From contig DATFVC010000020.1 in the NCBI GenBank assembly GCA_035260485.1, positions 1-64,000 of the forward strand: 64,000 nucleotides of DNA. Direction: 5' to 3'. Of this stretch, positions 39,734 to 47,833 are shown piece by piece (within the stretch, counting starts at the first letter, position 1; every line of letters starts with the position of its first letter). The stretch is from VRUE01 sp035260485. GTDB taxonomy: Bacteria; Actinomycetota; Thermoleophilia; Solirubrobacterales; 70-9. The position numbers and the translations under genes were made by a program. Under the pieces are notes generated by a model. That model worked only from the letters and a program-made list of their open reading frames with translations, ran no database searches and was not told where the DNA came from.

Positions 39734-41281
39734 ATGAAGTCTCGTTTCCTCTTCGTGGCGCTTGCCGTGGCCGCCCTGATCGCCGTTGCCGCCGGTTGCG
39801 GTGGCGGCTCGTCGGGCTCCAAGGTCGCCGACCTCGCGCCTCCCGGCACGCCGGTCTTCATCGAAGGCGCCCTGCGGCCGGCGGGCGCGCTGAAGTCGAA
39901 TATCGACGCGATCGCAAAGCAGGTGGCCGGGATCGACAACCTCGGGGCCTACATCGTCTCCAAATTGGAAAGCTCGGCGCGAGGCAACGGCGAGCCGTTC
40001 GACTACGCGAAGGAAGTCGAGCCCTGGCTGGGCGAGAGAGCGGGCGTCCTCTTCGAGAAGTTCGACGGCAACAACTTCAGCGGAGCTGGGGCGATCGTCG
40101 AATCCATCGATACGGGCGCGACGCAGGAATTCATCGACACTCAGGTCAAGGCCAGCAACGACCCCTACCGCGCCGTCTCCTATGAAGGGGTCGACTACGA
40201 GATTGGCGGCTCGGAAGGAAACGCGATCGGCGTCATCGGCGACTTCCTCGTCGTCGCGGAAGGGGCCCAAGTCTTCAAGGAAGCCGTGAAAGCCTCGCAG
40301 GGGGACTCGCTCGCGGCCGAAGACACCTTTGCCAGCGCGATCTCGGCCGCCTCGGACGGCAGCCTCGCCGACGTCTACGTAGACGTCGGCAACCTGATCG
40401 ACCAGTCGGGCGGCCAGATCGACCCGACGGCTCGCCAGATCCTGCAGAACGCCGGCATCGACCCCAGCGAAGCGACCGCGGTCGCCAGCATCGTGCCGGG
40501 CTCCGGCCAGGTCACGATCGAGCTGAGCAGCGACCTGGCCGGCAAGGAAGCGCCGACGGGCGATGCTTCCGCGCTGCTCGGCGAACTGCCCGGCAATGCG
40601 TTTGCCGGCATCGCGGTGTCCGGCTTCGGCAAGCAGGTCAAGGAAGCGATCGACAGCCTCGACGAAAAAGGAGTTCCCGGCACGATCCCGCCGAACCAGC
40701 TGAAGAAGGGCCTGAAAGAACTCGGCATCGACCTGGAAGCGCTGACGAAATCGCTGCAGGACGGTGGAGTGTTTGCCGTCGGCGACAGCGAGAACAGCCT
40801 CGGTGGCGCCCTGGTGCTGACGACCAAGGGCTCGCAGGCGACCGAAACGATCGCCAACATCGGCAAGCTGCTCCGCGGCGTCCACGTCGCCGGCGTGACG
40901 GCGCTGAGCGGCAAGTACGACGGCTTCTCGGTCCGCAGCCCCGAACTGGGCAACAAGCCGCTGGTCGTCGTCGCCAGGGAAGGGCGGATCGCGATCGGCT
41001 ACGGCCTGCCAGCGGCGCTGAACGGCCTGCTCTCGGAATCGGGCAAGGGCAAGACGCTCTCCGAAAACCCGGCCTACGGCGACGCCGTGGCGGCGCTCGG
41101 CGAGACGCCGATCGGCGGCTTCGCCGACGGGCCTGCGGCGCTGAGCCTTGCCGACTCGCTCATCTCCGAAAGCGGCTTCGAGGAAGCGAAGAAGTACTTG
41201 AAGCACGTCCGCTTCCTGGCTCTCGGCTCCGCCACCCAGGGAGAACTGGCGATGGCGAAGCTGATCGTCGGCCTGAAGTAG
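39734..41281 (+). CDS. DUF3352-family lipoprotein
   Basis: 515 aa from ATG 39734 (an ATG at 39722 is possible). Lipoprotein signal KSRFLFVALAVAALIAVAAG-C. The body (LAPPGTPVFIEGALRPAGAL, EVEPWLGERAGVLF, ATQEFIDTQVKASNDPYRAV, YDGFSVRSPELGNKPLVVVA) matches DUF3352 proteins, large secreted actinobacterial proteins of unknown function made of repeated beta-alpha units. The frame reaches back into glmS, but that portion is not used. It has more GAA codons than its neighbours. Confidence 0.82.
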   Translation: MKSRFLFVALAVAALIAVAAGCGGGSSGSKVADLAPPGTPVFIEGALRPAGALKSNIDAIAKQVAGIDNLGAYIVSKLESSARGNGEPFDYAKEVEPWLGERAGVLFEKFDGNNFSGAGAIVESIDTGATQEFIDTQVKASNDPYRAVSYEGVDYEIGGSEGNAIGVIGDFLVVAEGAQVFKEAVKASQGDSLAAEDTFASAISAASDGSLADVYVDVGNLIDQSGGQIDPTARQILQNAGIDPSEATAVASIVPGSGQVTIELSSDLAGKEAPTGDASALLGELPGNAFAGIAVSGFGKQVKEAIDSLDEKGVPGTIPPNQLKKGLKELGIDLEALTKSLQDGGVFAVGDSENSLGGALVLTTKGSQATETIANIGKLLRGVHVAGVTALSGKYDGFSVRSPELGNKPLVVVAREGRIAIGYGLPAALNGLLSESGKGKTLSENPAYGDAVAALGETPIGGFADGPAALSLADSLISESGFEEAKKYLKHVRFLALGSATQGELAMAKLIVGLK

Positions 41282-41289
41282 ACCTGATC

Positions 41290-41329
41290 GATCGACACGA
41301 TCTGAGTGTAGGTTGGCGTCGTGTCGATC
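41290..41329 (+). other. Perfect 11-base inverted repeat over a GTG start
   Basis: GATCGACACGA (41290-41300) and TCGTGTCGATC (41319-41329) are perfect reverse complements around an 18-base loop. The right arm contains the GTG start (41321) of the Vps62-like gene; the loop holds AGG, the only purine run near it. It may be an operator or an mRNA structure controlling translation. Confidence 0.6.
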
Positions 41330-42880
41330 TGGAAGTGGCTCGGCGTCGTGGGGGCGGCCCTGGTGGTCGGGATCCTCGCTGGGGGCGTGCTCGTCTTCGC
41401 CTTGAAGGCGAGCAACGAATCCAACCCGCTGGCGCCGGACGAGGGTAGGGCGTTCGCGCCGGTCGAGGGCCGAGAAGCTGGAGAACTGGCAAGTCGATTC
41501 CGCCCCCGGCTGATGTTCGACAGCAGCGAGAAGTGGCGGCCACAGTCGATCGCGAGCCTACTTGCAGAGAAAGGGCCCGATGGGAGGCCCCTGCACGAAT
41601 TCTGCATCCGCTCGCTCGGCAAGGAAGACGAATGCGAGCCGGTCGGCAGCATCGAGCAGTTCGAAACGCTCGTGGCGGAAAACCGTGCGCTCGGCAACTC
41701 CACCTACCTGGACATCAACGGCAAGAGCGGTGAATACAAGGCGCCGGAACGTGACCCCGCTTGCCGGCAGAGCGGGCTGCTCGACTGCGACAACCAGCCG
41801 GGATCGGCGATCTATTACCACGTCACCTCCTCCAACGAACGCTTCTACATCGACTACTGGTGGTTCCTGCGCTTCAATCACTTCGGCCTGACGAGCTGCT
41901 CGACCGGGTCGAGCGGGATATGCGACGAGCACGAGGGCGACTGGGAGGGGGTCACCCTGGTCACCGCGCCCGAAGACGCCCACACGCTTGACTACGTTGT
42001 CTACGCGGCCCACAAGGGCACCTTCCGCTACCCCGCCCCGCCGCCCAAACACCACAGCCAGCGGCCGGTCGTGTACGTCGCCACCGGCAGTCACGCTTCC
42101 TATCCGCGTCCGTGCAAGGCCCTGATCTCCTGCTGGCAGCCGAACGTCTTCGGCGGGATCGCCCACGTGCCTGAGACCGACATCGACGGGCGGCGGCCGT
42201 GGGCGCGAAACGACGAAGTCTGCAAGCCCGGCGGCGCCGGCTCCTGTCTGCGCCCCCTGCCCAGCGCAGAACCCGGGCAAACCACGTGGACCACCTGGGC
42301 GGGACTCTGGGGCGCGACCTGCGGTACGCGCTGTCACGCCCAACATCCCCAGTCTCCGGCATCGCCTGGCCTGCAGACTCGTTTCCACACGCCCTGGTGC
42401 TCGACCCAGAACGGCGCGCTCACCTGCGACTCAGCCGCCCAGGGCTGCAGCGACTGGCTCGGCCCGGTCGTCTCGGTGCTTGCCTGCAATCCGAGCGCGC
42501 TCGCGCGTGGGCTGCGGACCCCGGAAGAACTTCCCAGTGGTGGGCTCACACTTACGGTGACCACCCCCAAGGGCAAGAGGAGCAGGCTCAGCGCGACCAC
42601 GCGCGGGATCGTCCAGGCTCTCGGCGCCCCGCTCCGCCCCGGTAGTCACGTGGTCGTGAGCGATGCCGGTTCGAGCACGGAAATCCTGCTCCGCGCCGCG
42701 CAGGGCAACCGGCTGCTGGAGGCCCGTTTCGGCTCCTTCGCGGCGGGCGAGTCCGGGAAGACCTTCGAAATCACCGTCAAGCCGTCGCGACAAGGGGTGC
42801 CCCTATTGCGCGCGATCCGCAACGACGGCGCCCGGATTCCTCCGGTCGAACGACGGCGGGTGACGCTGAAACCCGGCTAG
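41321..42880 (+). CDS. Membrane-anchored Vps62-like protein
   Basis: 519 aa from GTG 41321. One N-terminal helix (WLGVVGAALVVGILAGGVLV) leads to an extracytoplasmic region. The core carries RFRPRLMFDSSEKWRP, AIYYHVTSSNERFYIDYWWF, the motif CDEHEGDWEGVTLVT, VVYAAHKGTF and PVVYVATGSHASYPRPC, the hallmarks of Vps62-like/DUF946 proteins of unknown biochemical function. Many cysteines (at least ten) suggest disulfides. The last 150 residues form a separate beta-rich region. It is 39 bases after the DUF3352 gene, and its start lies in an inverted repeat. Confidence 0.8.
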   Translation: MSIWKWLGVVGAALVVGILAGGVLVFALKASNESNPLAPDEGRAFAPVEGREAGELASRFRPRLMFDSSEKWRPQSIASLLAEKGPDGRPLHEFCIRSLGKEDECEPVGSIEQFETLVAENRALGNSTYLDINGKSGEYKAPERDPACRQSGLLDCDNQPGSAIYYHVTSSNERFYIDYWWFLRFNHFGLTSCSTGSSGICDEHEGDWEGVTLVTAPEDAHTLDYVVYAAHKGTFRYPAPPPKHHSQRPVVYVATGSHASYPRPCKALISCWQPNVFGGIAHVPETDIDGRRPWARNDEVCKPGGAGSCLRPLPSAEPGQTTWTTWAGLWGATCGTRCHAQHPQSPASPGLQTRFHTPWCSTQNGALTCDSAAQGCSDWLGPVVSVLACNPSALARGLRTPEELPSGGLTLTVTTPKGKRSRLSATTRGIVQALGAPLRPGSHVVVSDAGSSTEILLRAAQGNRLLEARFGSFAAGESGKTFEITVKPSRQGVPLLRAIRNDGARIPPVERRRVTLKPG

Positions 42881-43046
42881 CAGCGCCCACATCGGCTGCG
42901 CCCATTGCCATCGCTGAAGGGGTGGATCAGAACCGGGTTCAGGTGGGGCTGTTGCCGCCTTCACCGGCACCGGGCTCTCGTCGCGGCGACGGAATGACGT
43001 TTTGTAAATGAGCGGCGCTGATTTCCCGAGTTGGCAGGCGCCGGGT

Positions 43047-43052
43047 TAGGCT
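43047..43052 (+). promoter_or_regulatory. Putative -10 (TAGGCT) of leaderless nnr
   Basis: TAGGCT ends 6 bases before ATG 43059, with no Shine-Dalgarno. The rest of the 178-base gap before it shows no other recognisable feature. Confidence 0.4.
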
Positions 43053-43058
43053 GGATCG

Positions 43059-44579
43059 ATGGAGCCCTGGCTTTCGCCCCTCTACGACGCCGAAGGGATG
43101 CGGGCTGTCGATCGCTGGGCGATCGAGGAGATGGGGGTGCCCTCGCTGGAGCTGATGGAGGCGGCCGGCCGGGCGGTTGCCGAGGCGGTCGGCGAGCTGG
43201 CGCTCGAGGGGCCGGTGCGGGTCGTCTGCGGCAAGGGCAACAACGCCGGCGACGGGTTGGTTGCCGCCCGGTACCTGGCGGAGGCCGGTTTCGAGGTCGA
43301 GGCGCTGCTGCTCTGGCCGGCCGAGGAGCTGAGCGGCGATGCCGCGGCAAACTTGGAGCGCTTCGCCGCTGCCTATGTGAGCGGCGATCTCGCGCCGCGG
43401 CTGGCTGATTCTGGGGCGATCGTCGATGCGATCTTCGGCACCGGCTTCACCGGCGAGCCGCGCGAGCCGGCCCTTGTGGCGATCACCGCGATCGATGCCT
43501 GCGGCGCCCCGGTCATCGCTTGCGACATCGCCTCCGGCGTCGACGCCTCGAGCGGCGAGGTGGCGGGCGCCGCAGTCGAGGCGGACTTCACTGTCAGCTT
43601 TCACGCTGCCAAGGTGGGCCATCGGGTCGCCCCCGGCAAGTGGCACACCGGCGCGCTGCGGGTGACCCCGATCGGGATCCCAGACGGCGCGCCGGGGGAG
43701 CCTGTGGCCGGCACGATCGACACCTCGGTGCTCGAGCTGGCGCCACGTCGCGGGTCCCGATCGACCAAGTTCAGCTCCGGCCAGGTGACGATCGCGGGTG
43801 GCTCGCGCGGGTTGACCGGCGCCGTACAGATGTCCTCGCGGTCGGCGATCCGGGCGGGAGCGGGCTACGCGACGGTGGCGGTGCCGGCCGACCTCGAGCC
43901 GATCTTCGAGCAGGGCCAGCCTGAGGTGATGTCGGTCGGCTGCCCGGGTGGTGACGGCTGCCTCACGGCGGCCTCGGCCAAGCCCCTGCTGCGCGCCTTC
44001 GAGCGCGCCGCCGCCGGCGTCCTCGGCCCGGGCCTTGGCCGCGACCCTGGCTCGGTCGAGCTGGCCCGCGAGGTGCTCGGCGCGATCGAGGCCCCGCTGG
44101 TGCTCGACGCCGACGGCCTCAACGCCTTCGCCGGCGAGCTCGGCCGGATCGCTGCGCGCGAAGCGCCGACGGTGCTCACGCCGCACGCGGGGGAGCTGGG
44201 ACGTCTGCTCGGTCGCTCCTCGGAGGAAATCTCCGAGCGCCGCCTCGCCGCGGCGCGCGAGGCGGCGCGCGCCGCCGCTGCCGTGGTCGTGCTCAAGGGC
44301 GACGACACGATCGTCACCGACGGCGAGCGGGTCGCCGTCAACTCCCTTTCCGCACCCGCCCTCGCCACCGCCGGCACTGGGGACGTGCTCTCCGGCATCG
44401 CTGCGGCGATGCTCGCTCGCGGCCTCGAGCCCTTTGCCGCGGCCTGCGCGGCGGTCATCGCCCATGCCCGCGCCGGCCGCGATGCCGGCACCCGTATCGG
44501 CGCCGCCGAGTCGGTGATCGCCACCGACGTGATCGACTCGATCGCGGTGGGGATGTCTCCAGACCTCGCCGTCGAATAA
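43059..44579 (+). CDS. nnr: Bifunctional NAD(P)H-hydrate repair enzyme (epimerase + dehydratase)
   Basis: 506 aa. The N-terminal YjeF_N epimerase domain (1-210) has VVCGKGNNAGDGLVAARYLA and IVDAIFGTGFTG. The C-terminal ribokinase-like dehydratase domain has SSRSAIRAGAGYATVAVPAD, VLGPGLGRDPGSVELAREVL, LVLDADGLNAFAG, PHAGELGRLLG and the GTGDVLSGIAAAML signature. It repairs damaged (hydrated) NADH/NADPH. The CBS-domain gene follows after 10 bases. Confidence 0.94.
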   Translation: MEPWLSPLYDAEGMRAVDRWAIEEMGVPSLELMEAAGRAVAEAVGELALEGPVRVVCGKGNNAGDGLVAARYLAEAGFEVEALLLWPAEELSGDAAANLERFAAAYVSGDLAPRLADSGAIVDAIFGTGFTGEPREPALVAITAIDACGAPVIACDIASGVDASSGEVAGAAVEADFTVSFHAAKVGHRVAPGKWHTGALRVTPIGIPDGAPGEPVAGTIDTSVLELAPRRGSRSTKFSSGQVTIAGGSRGLTGAVQMSSRSAIRAGAGYATVAVPADLEPIFEQGQPEVMSVGCPGGDGCLTAASAKPLLRAFERAAAGVLGPGLGRDPGSVELAREVLGAIEAPLVLDADGLNAFAGELGRIAAREAPTVLTPHAGELGRLLGRSSEEISERRLAAAREAARAAAAVVVLKGDDTIVTDGERVAVNSLSAPALATAGTGDVLSGIAAAMLARGLEPFAAACAAVIAHARAGRDAGTRIGAAESVIATDVIDSIAVGMSPDLAVE

Positions 44580-44582
44580 TCT
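44577..44582 (+). promoter_or_regulatory. Putative -10 (TAATCT), leaderless CBS gene
   Basis: TAATCT overlaps the TAA stop of nnr and ends 7 bases before ATG 44590. No ribosome-binding site is seen. Confidence 0.35.
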
Positions 44583-44589
44583 CGCCGGG

Positions 44590-45048
44590 ATGAAGACCGC
44601 CGCCGAGATCATGGACAGATCCGTTCCGACCGTCTCACCGGAGGCCGATGCCCGCAGCGCGATCGAGCTGCTGGCAAAGACCGACAAGAGCGCGATCGCC
44701 GTCGTCGACGAGGATCGCCGCGTGGTCGGGATCGTCAGCGAGTCCGACCTGATCCTCAGCGACGAGGAGTCCGACCTCCACCTTCCCCACTACCTCAACA
44801 TCATGGGCGGCATCGTCTTCGTCGGCTCGATGAAGGGCTTCGAGAAGCGGCTCGAGAAGGCATTCGCGACCAAGGTCTCGGAGCTGATGACCGCCGACCC
44901 GGTCGTCGTCCACGACTACGCGAGCGCCGAGACGGTGGCGAGGACGATCGCCGACAAGCATCACAATCATCTCCCCGTGGTCGACGACGAGGGCCGTTTT
45001 GTCGGAATGGTCACGCGGGCCGACGCGCTGGCTGCGCTCGTGGAGTAG
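44590..45048 (+). CDS. Tandem CBS-domain protein
   Basis: 152 aa made of two CBS domains: AAEIMDRSVPTVSPEADARS then AIAVVDEDRRVVGIVSESDL, and VSELMTADPVVVHDYASAET then HLPVVDDEGRFVGMVTRADA. A linker LPHYLNIMGGIVFVGSMKGF separates them. Such stand-alone pairs sense adenine nucleotides or other ligands; the partner is unknown. It lies between nnr and alr with gaps of 10 and 2 bases. Confidence 0.9.
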   Translation: MKTAAEIMDRSVPTVSPEADARSAIELLAKTDKSAIAVVDEDRRVVGIVSESDLILSDEESDLHLPHYLNIMGGIVFVGSMKGFEKRLEKAFATKVSELMTADPVVVHDYASAETVARTIADKHHNHLPVVDDEGRFVGMVTRADALAALVE

Positions 45049-45050
45049 CG

Positions 45051-46160
45051 ATGGCGCGGGCGGTCGCCCGGATCGACCTCGGCGCGGTGCGGGACAACTG
45101 CGCCCGGCTGAAGGCTGAGCTCGACTCGGGCGCGGAGCTCTGCGCGGTGGTCAAGGCCGACGGCTACGGGCACGGCGACGTGGCCTGCGCCGAGGCGGCT
45201 CTGGCGGGCGGCGCGACGCGGCTGGCGGTCGCCACCGCCGGCGAGGCCGAGCGGATCGGTCGTCGCTTCGCCCATGTCCCTCTGCTGACGATGGGGGCGC
45301 TGGTCCCGGAGGAGCTCGACACGGCGCTCGAGGCGGGCTCGGAGGTGGCGGCCTGGCGCCGCGGCTTCCTCGACCTGGTCGCCGCGCGGGCTCGCGCCCA
45401 CGGCCGCCCGGCGCGGGTCCACGTCAAGCACGACAGCGGCATGGGCAGGCTCGGCAGCCCAGATCCGGCGGAGGTGCTGGACCTGTTGCGCGCCTGTGCG
45501 GAGAGCACTGACCTGGAGCCGGTCGGGGTCTGGACCCACTTCGCCACCGCCGACGAACCGGATTCCGGCTTCTTCGACCAGCAGCTTGATCGCTTCGCCG
45601 CGGTGGCCGAGGCGGCCAGGGGCGAGTTTCCCGGGATCGCTGTCCATGCCGCCAACAGCGCCGCGGTCTTCCGCGACCGCCGCTCGCACTTCGACATGGC
45701 GCGCTGCGGTGTCGCCGTCTACGGCCTCGATCCCTTCCAGGGCGACCCGACGGAGCGGGGCCTGCGCCCGGCGCTGTCCCTGCGCTCGTATGTGGCGGAC
45801 GTGAAGCGCTTCGAGCCGGGCGACAGCGCCGGTTACGGCCAGACCTGGCGGGCCGAGCGGGAGACCTGCGTCGGCGTGCTGCCGCTGGGCTACGGCGACG
45901 GGGTCCGGCGCGGTCTATCCAACAACGGCGAGGTGCTCGTCGGCGGCCGTCGTTTCCCTCTGGTCGGCACGGTCTCGATGGACAACGTGACGGTCGACCT
46001 CGGCCCCGACACCGACGTCGAGCCTGGCGCCGAGGCGGTGTTGATCGGCGCGCAGGACGGGGAGACGATCCTCGCCGAGGACCTGGCAAATCGGCTGGGC
46101 ACGATCAACTACGAGATCACCTGCGGTATCTCGGCCCGCGTTCCCAGGGTGGAGGGGTGA
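45051..46160 (+). CDS. alr: Alanine racemase
   Basis: 369 aa. PLP lysine is Lys35 in CAVVKADGYGHGDVACAEAA; the catalytic tyrosine region is DSAGYGQTWRAE; VHVKHDSGMGRLG and GTVSMDNVTVDLG are the other conserved blocks. It makes D-alanine for peptidoglycan. It starts 2 bases after the CBS gene and overlaps the CCA-adding enzyme by GTGA. Confidence 0.96.
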   Translation: MARAVARIDLGAVRDNCARLKAELDSGAELCAVVKADGYGHGDVACAEAALAGGATRLAVATAGEAERIGRRFAHVPLLTMGALVPEELDTALEAGSEVAAWRRGFLDLVAARARAHGRPARVHVKHDSGMGRLGSPDPAEVLDLLRACAESTDLEPVGVWTHFATADEPDSGFFDQQLDRFAAVAEAARGEFPGIAVHAANSAAVFRDRRSHFDMARCGVAVYGLDPFQGDPTERGLRPALSLRSYVADVKRFEPGDSAGYGQTWRAERETCVGVLPLGYGDGVRRGLSNNGEVLVGGRRFPLVGTVSMDNVTVDLGPDTDVEPGAEAVLIGAQDGETILAEDLANRLGTINYEITCGISARVPRVEG

Positions 46161-47578
46161 GCCTCTCCGACAGCCTCGATGCCTCGCCTCTTGTCGGCCT
46201 TGCCCGGCGGGCGCTGGCGGGGGATCCCAGGATCTGGATCGCCGGAGGGGCGGTGCGTGACGCCGCCCTCGGTCGTGAGGTCACCGACCTCGACCTCGCG
46301 GTCGCAGGCGATCCCGAGCAGACCGCGAAGGCGGTCGCGCGCGAGGGCGAAGGGCACGCCTTCGAGCTCTCGGCCGAGTTCGCGACCTGGAGGGCCGTGG
46401 CGCGCGACCACCGCTGGCAGGTCGACGCCACCGCCCTGCGCGGCGAGACGATCGAGGCCGATCTGGCCGCGCGCGACTTCAGCCTGGGCGCGGTCGCGGT
46501 TCCGCTCGCGGGCGGCGAGCCGATCGATCCCTATGGCGGCATCGGCGATCTCGAGCGGCGCCTGCTGCGGGTGGTCGCCAAGGACAGCTTCCGCGCCGAT
46601 CCACTGCGTCTGCTGCGCGCGGCTCGCCTCGCCGTCGATCTCGGGCTGGACGTGGATCCCGGCACCCTGGCCCTGGCCAGGTCGGAGGCCCGCCTCGCCG
46701 CCGAGCCGGCGGGTGAGCGACAGCTGGCCGAGCTGCGGCGGCTGGTCGGTGGTCCCGACCCGCTGCGCGGTCTGGCGCTGCTGGACGAGTTGGGTCTCAC
46801 CGCAGTTGTGCTGCCCGAGCTGGAGGCGCTGCGCGGAGTCGAGCAGGGCCCCAACCACCACCTCGACGTGCACGGGCGCACCCTGGCCGTGCTCGAGCAG
46901 ACGCTTGCGGTCGAGTCCGACCTGGAGCGGTTCGCCGGCGAGCGGGCCGCCGAGACGCGGGCGCTGCTCGCCGAGCCGCTCGCCGACGAGATGAGCCACG
47001 GCACGGCGCTGCGTTTCGGCGCTCTCCTGCACGACATCGGCAAGCCGGCGACGCGGGGAGAGCGCGACGGCTACGTCACCTTCATCGGCCACGACAGCGA
47101 GGGCGCCGAGATCGTCGGCGGGATCTGCCGGCGCCTGCGCGCCAGCGGGCGGTTGACCAGGCACCTGCAGGCGCTGACCCGGCACCATCTGAGGCTCGGC
47201 TTCATGGTCCACGAGGCGCCTCTGCCGCCGCGACGAGTCCACGAGTACCTGCGGGCGACCCAGCCGGTGGCCGCCGACGTCACCCTGCTCACCGTCGCCG
47301 ATCGGCTATCCGCCCGGGGCAGCGGGCCGTTCGCCACCGAGGAGGCGATCGAGGCGCACCTGAGCCTGGCGCGGCGGATGCTGGCGGCGGCGCTCGACTG
47401 GCGCCGAGACGGCCCGCCCAAACCGCTGCTGCGCGGCGACGAGCTTGCTGCTGCGCTTGGGATCGCGTCCGGCCCTGAGCTGGGCGACCTGATGGCCGAC
47501 CTCGAGGCTGCCCAGTACGCGGGAGAGGTGAGCACGCGCCAGGAGGCCGTGGAGCGTGCCCGCCGATTGCGCGGTTGA
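46157..47578 (+). CDS. CCA-adding enzyme / poly(A) polymerase family nucleotidyltransferase
   Basis: 473 aa from GTG 46157 (GTGA with alr). The class II nucleotidyltransferase head has IWIAGGAVRDAALGREVTDL then DLAVAGDP (GGxVRD and DxD), followed by RRDFSLG-like ARDFSLGAVAV and RRLLRVVAKDSFRADPLRLL. An HD domain follows (ALLHDIGKPATR, FIGHDSEGAEIV), as in bacterial CCA enzymes with phosphohydrolase activity. It adds or repairs tRNA 3'-CCA; a pure poly(A) polymerase role is less likely. Confidence 0.9.
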   Translation: MSLSDSLDASPLVGLARRALAGDPRIWIAGGAVRDAALGREVTDLDLAVAGDPEQTAKAVAREGEGHAFELSAEFATWRAVARDHRWQVDATALRGETIEADLAARDFSLGAVAVPLAGGEPIDPYGGIGDLERRLLRVVAKDSFRADPLRLLRAARLAVDLGLDVDPGTLALARSEARLAAEPAGERQLAELRRLVGGPDPLRGLALLDELGLTAVVLPELEALRGVEQGPNHHLDVHGRTLAVLEQTLAVESDLERFAGERAAETRALLAEPLADEMSHGTALRFGALLHDIGKPATRGERDGYVTFIGHDSEGAEIVGGICRRLRASGRLTRHLQALTRHHLRLGFMVHEAPLPPRRVHEYLRATQPVAADVTLLTVADRLSARGSGPFATEEAIEAHLSLARRMLAAALDWRRDGPPKPLLRGDELAAALGIASGPELGDLMADLEAAQYAGEVSTRQEAVERARRLRG

Positions 47579-47605
47579 CCTTGGAGACCCAGCGTCAGGT
47601 ACGCT
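47575..47605 (+). promoter_or_regulatory. Putative infA promoter
   Basis: TTGACC (47575-47580) and TACGCT (47600-47605) with 19-base spacing; the infA ATG is 9 bases after the -10, and no Shine-Dalgarno sequence is present. Confidence 0.4.
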
Positions 47606-47614
47606 CCCCGCCGC

Positions 47615-47833
47615 ATGGGCAAAGAGGAGAAGATCGAGATGGAGGGCGAGATCACCGAGGCCCTCCCCAACACGATGTTCCGCGTAAAACTCGACAACGA
47701 CCATGAGGTCCTCGGCCACATCTCGGGCAAGATGCGCCGCCACTACATCCGCATCCTCCCCGGCGACCGGGTAAAGATCGAGCTTTCCCCTTACGATCTC
47801 GATCGCGGCCGCATCACGTACCGCTACAAATAG
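47615..47833 (+). CDS. infA: Translation initiation factor IF-1
   Basis: 72 aa OB-fold protein, complete and of standard length: KEEKIEMEGEITEALPNTMF, RVKLDNDHEVLGHISGKMRR, HYIRILPGDRVKIELSPYDL. It binds the ribosomal A site during initiation. infA is usually next to rpmJ/rpsM/rpsK; here it follows the CCA enzyme, so this may be a relocated or extra copy. Its last 10 bases overlap the convergent glycosidase gene. Confidence 0.95.
   Translation: MGKEEKIEMEGEITEALPNTMFRVKLDNDHEVLGHISGKMRRHYIRILPGDRVKIELSPYDLDRGRITYRYK

Noticed and set aside
37732..39939. A 735-codon minus-strand open frame opposite glmS
   Set aside because: It is an antisense shadow of glmS caused by high GC; composition is typical of such shadows and no domain is visible.
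42881..43058. 178-base gap before nnr as a possible RNA gene
   Set aside because: No tRNA-like cloverleaf, CCA end or strong conserved stem was found by eye; only the TAGGCT hexamer near the start stands out.
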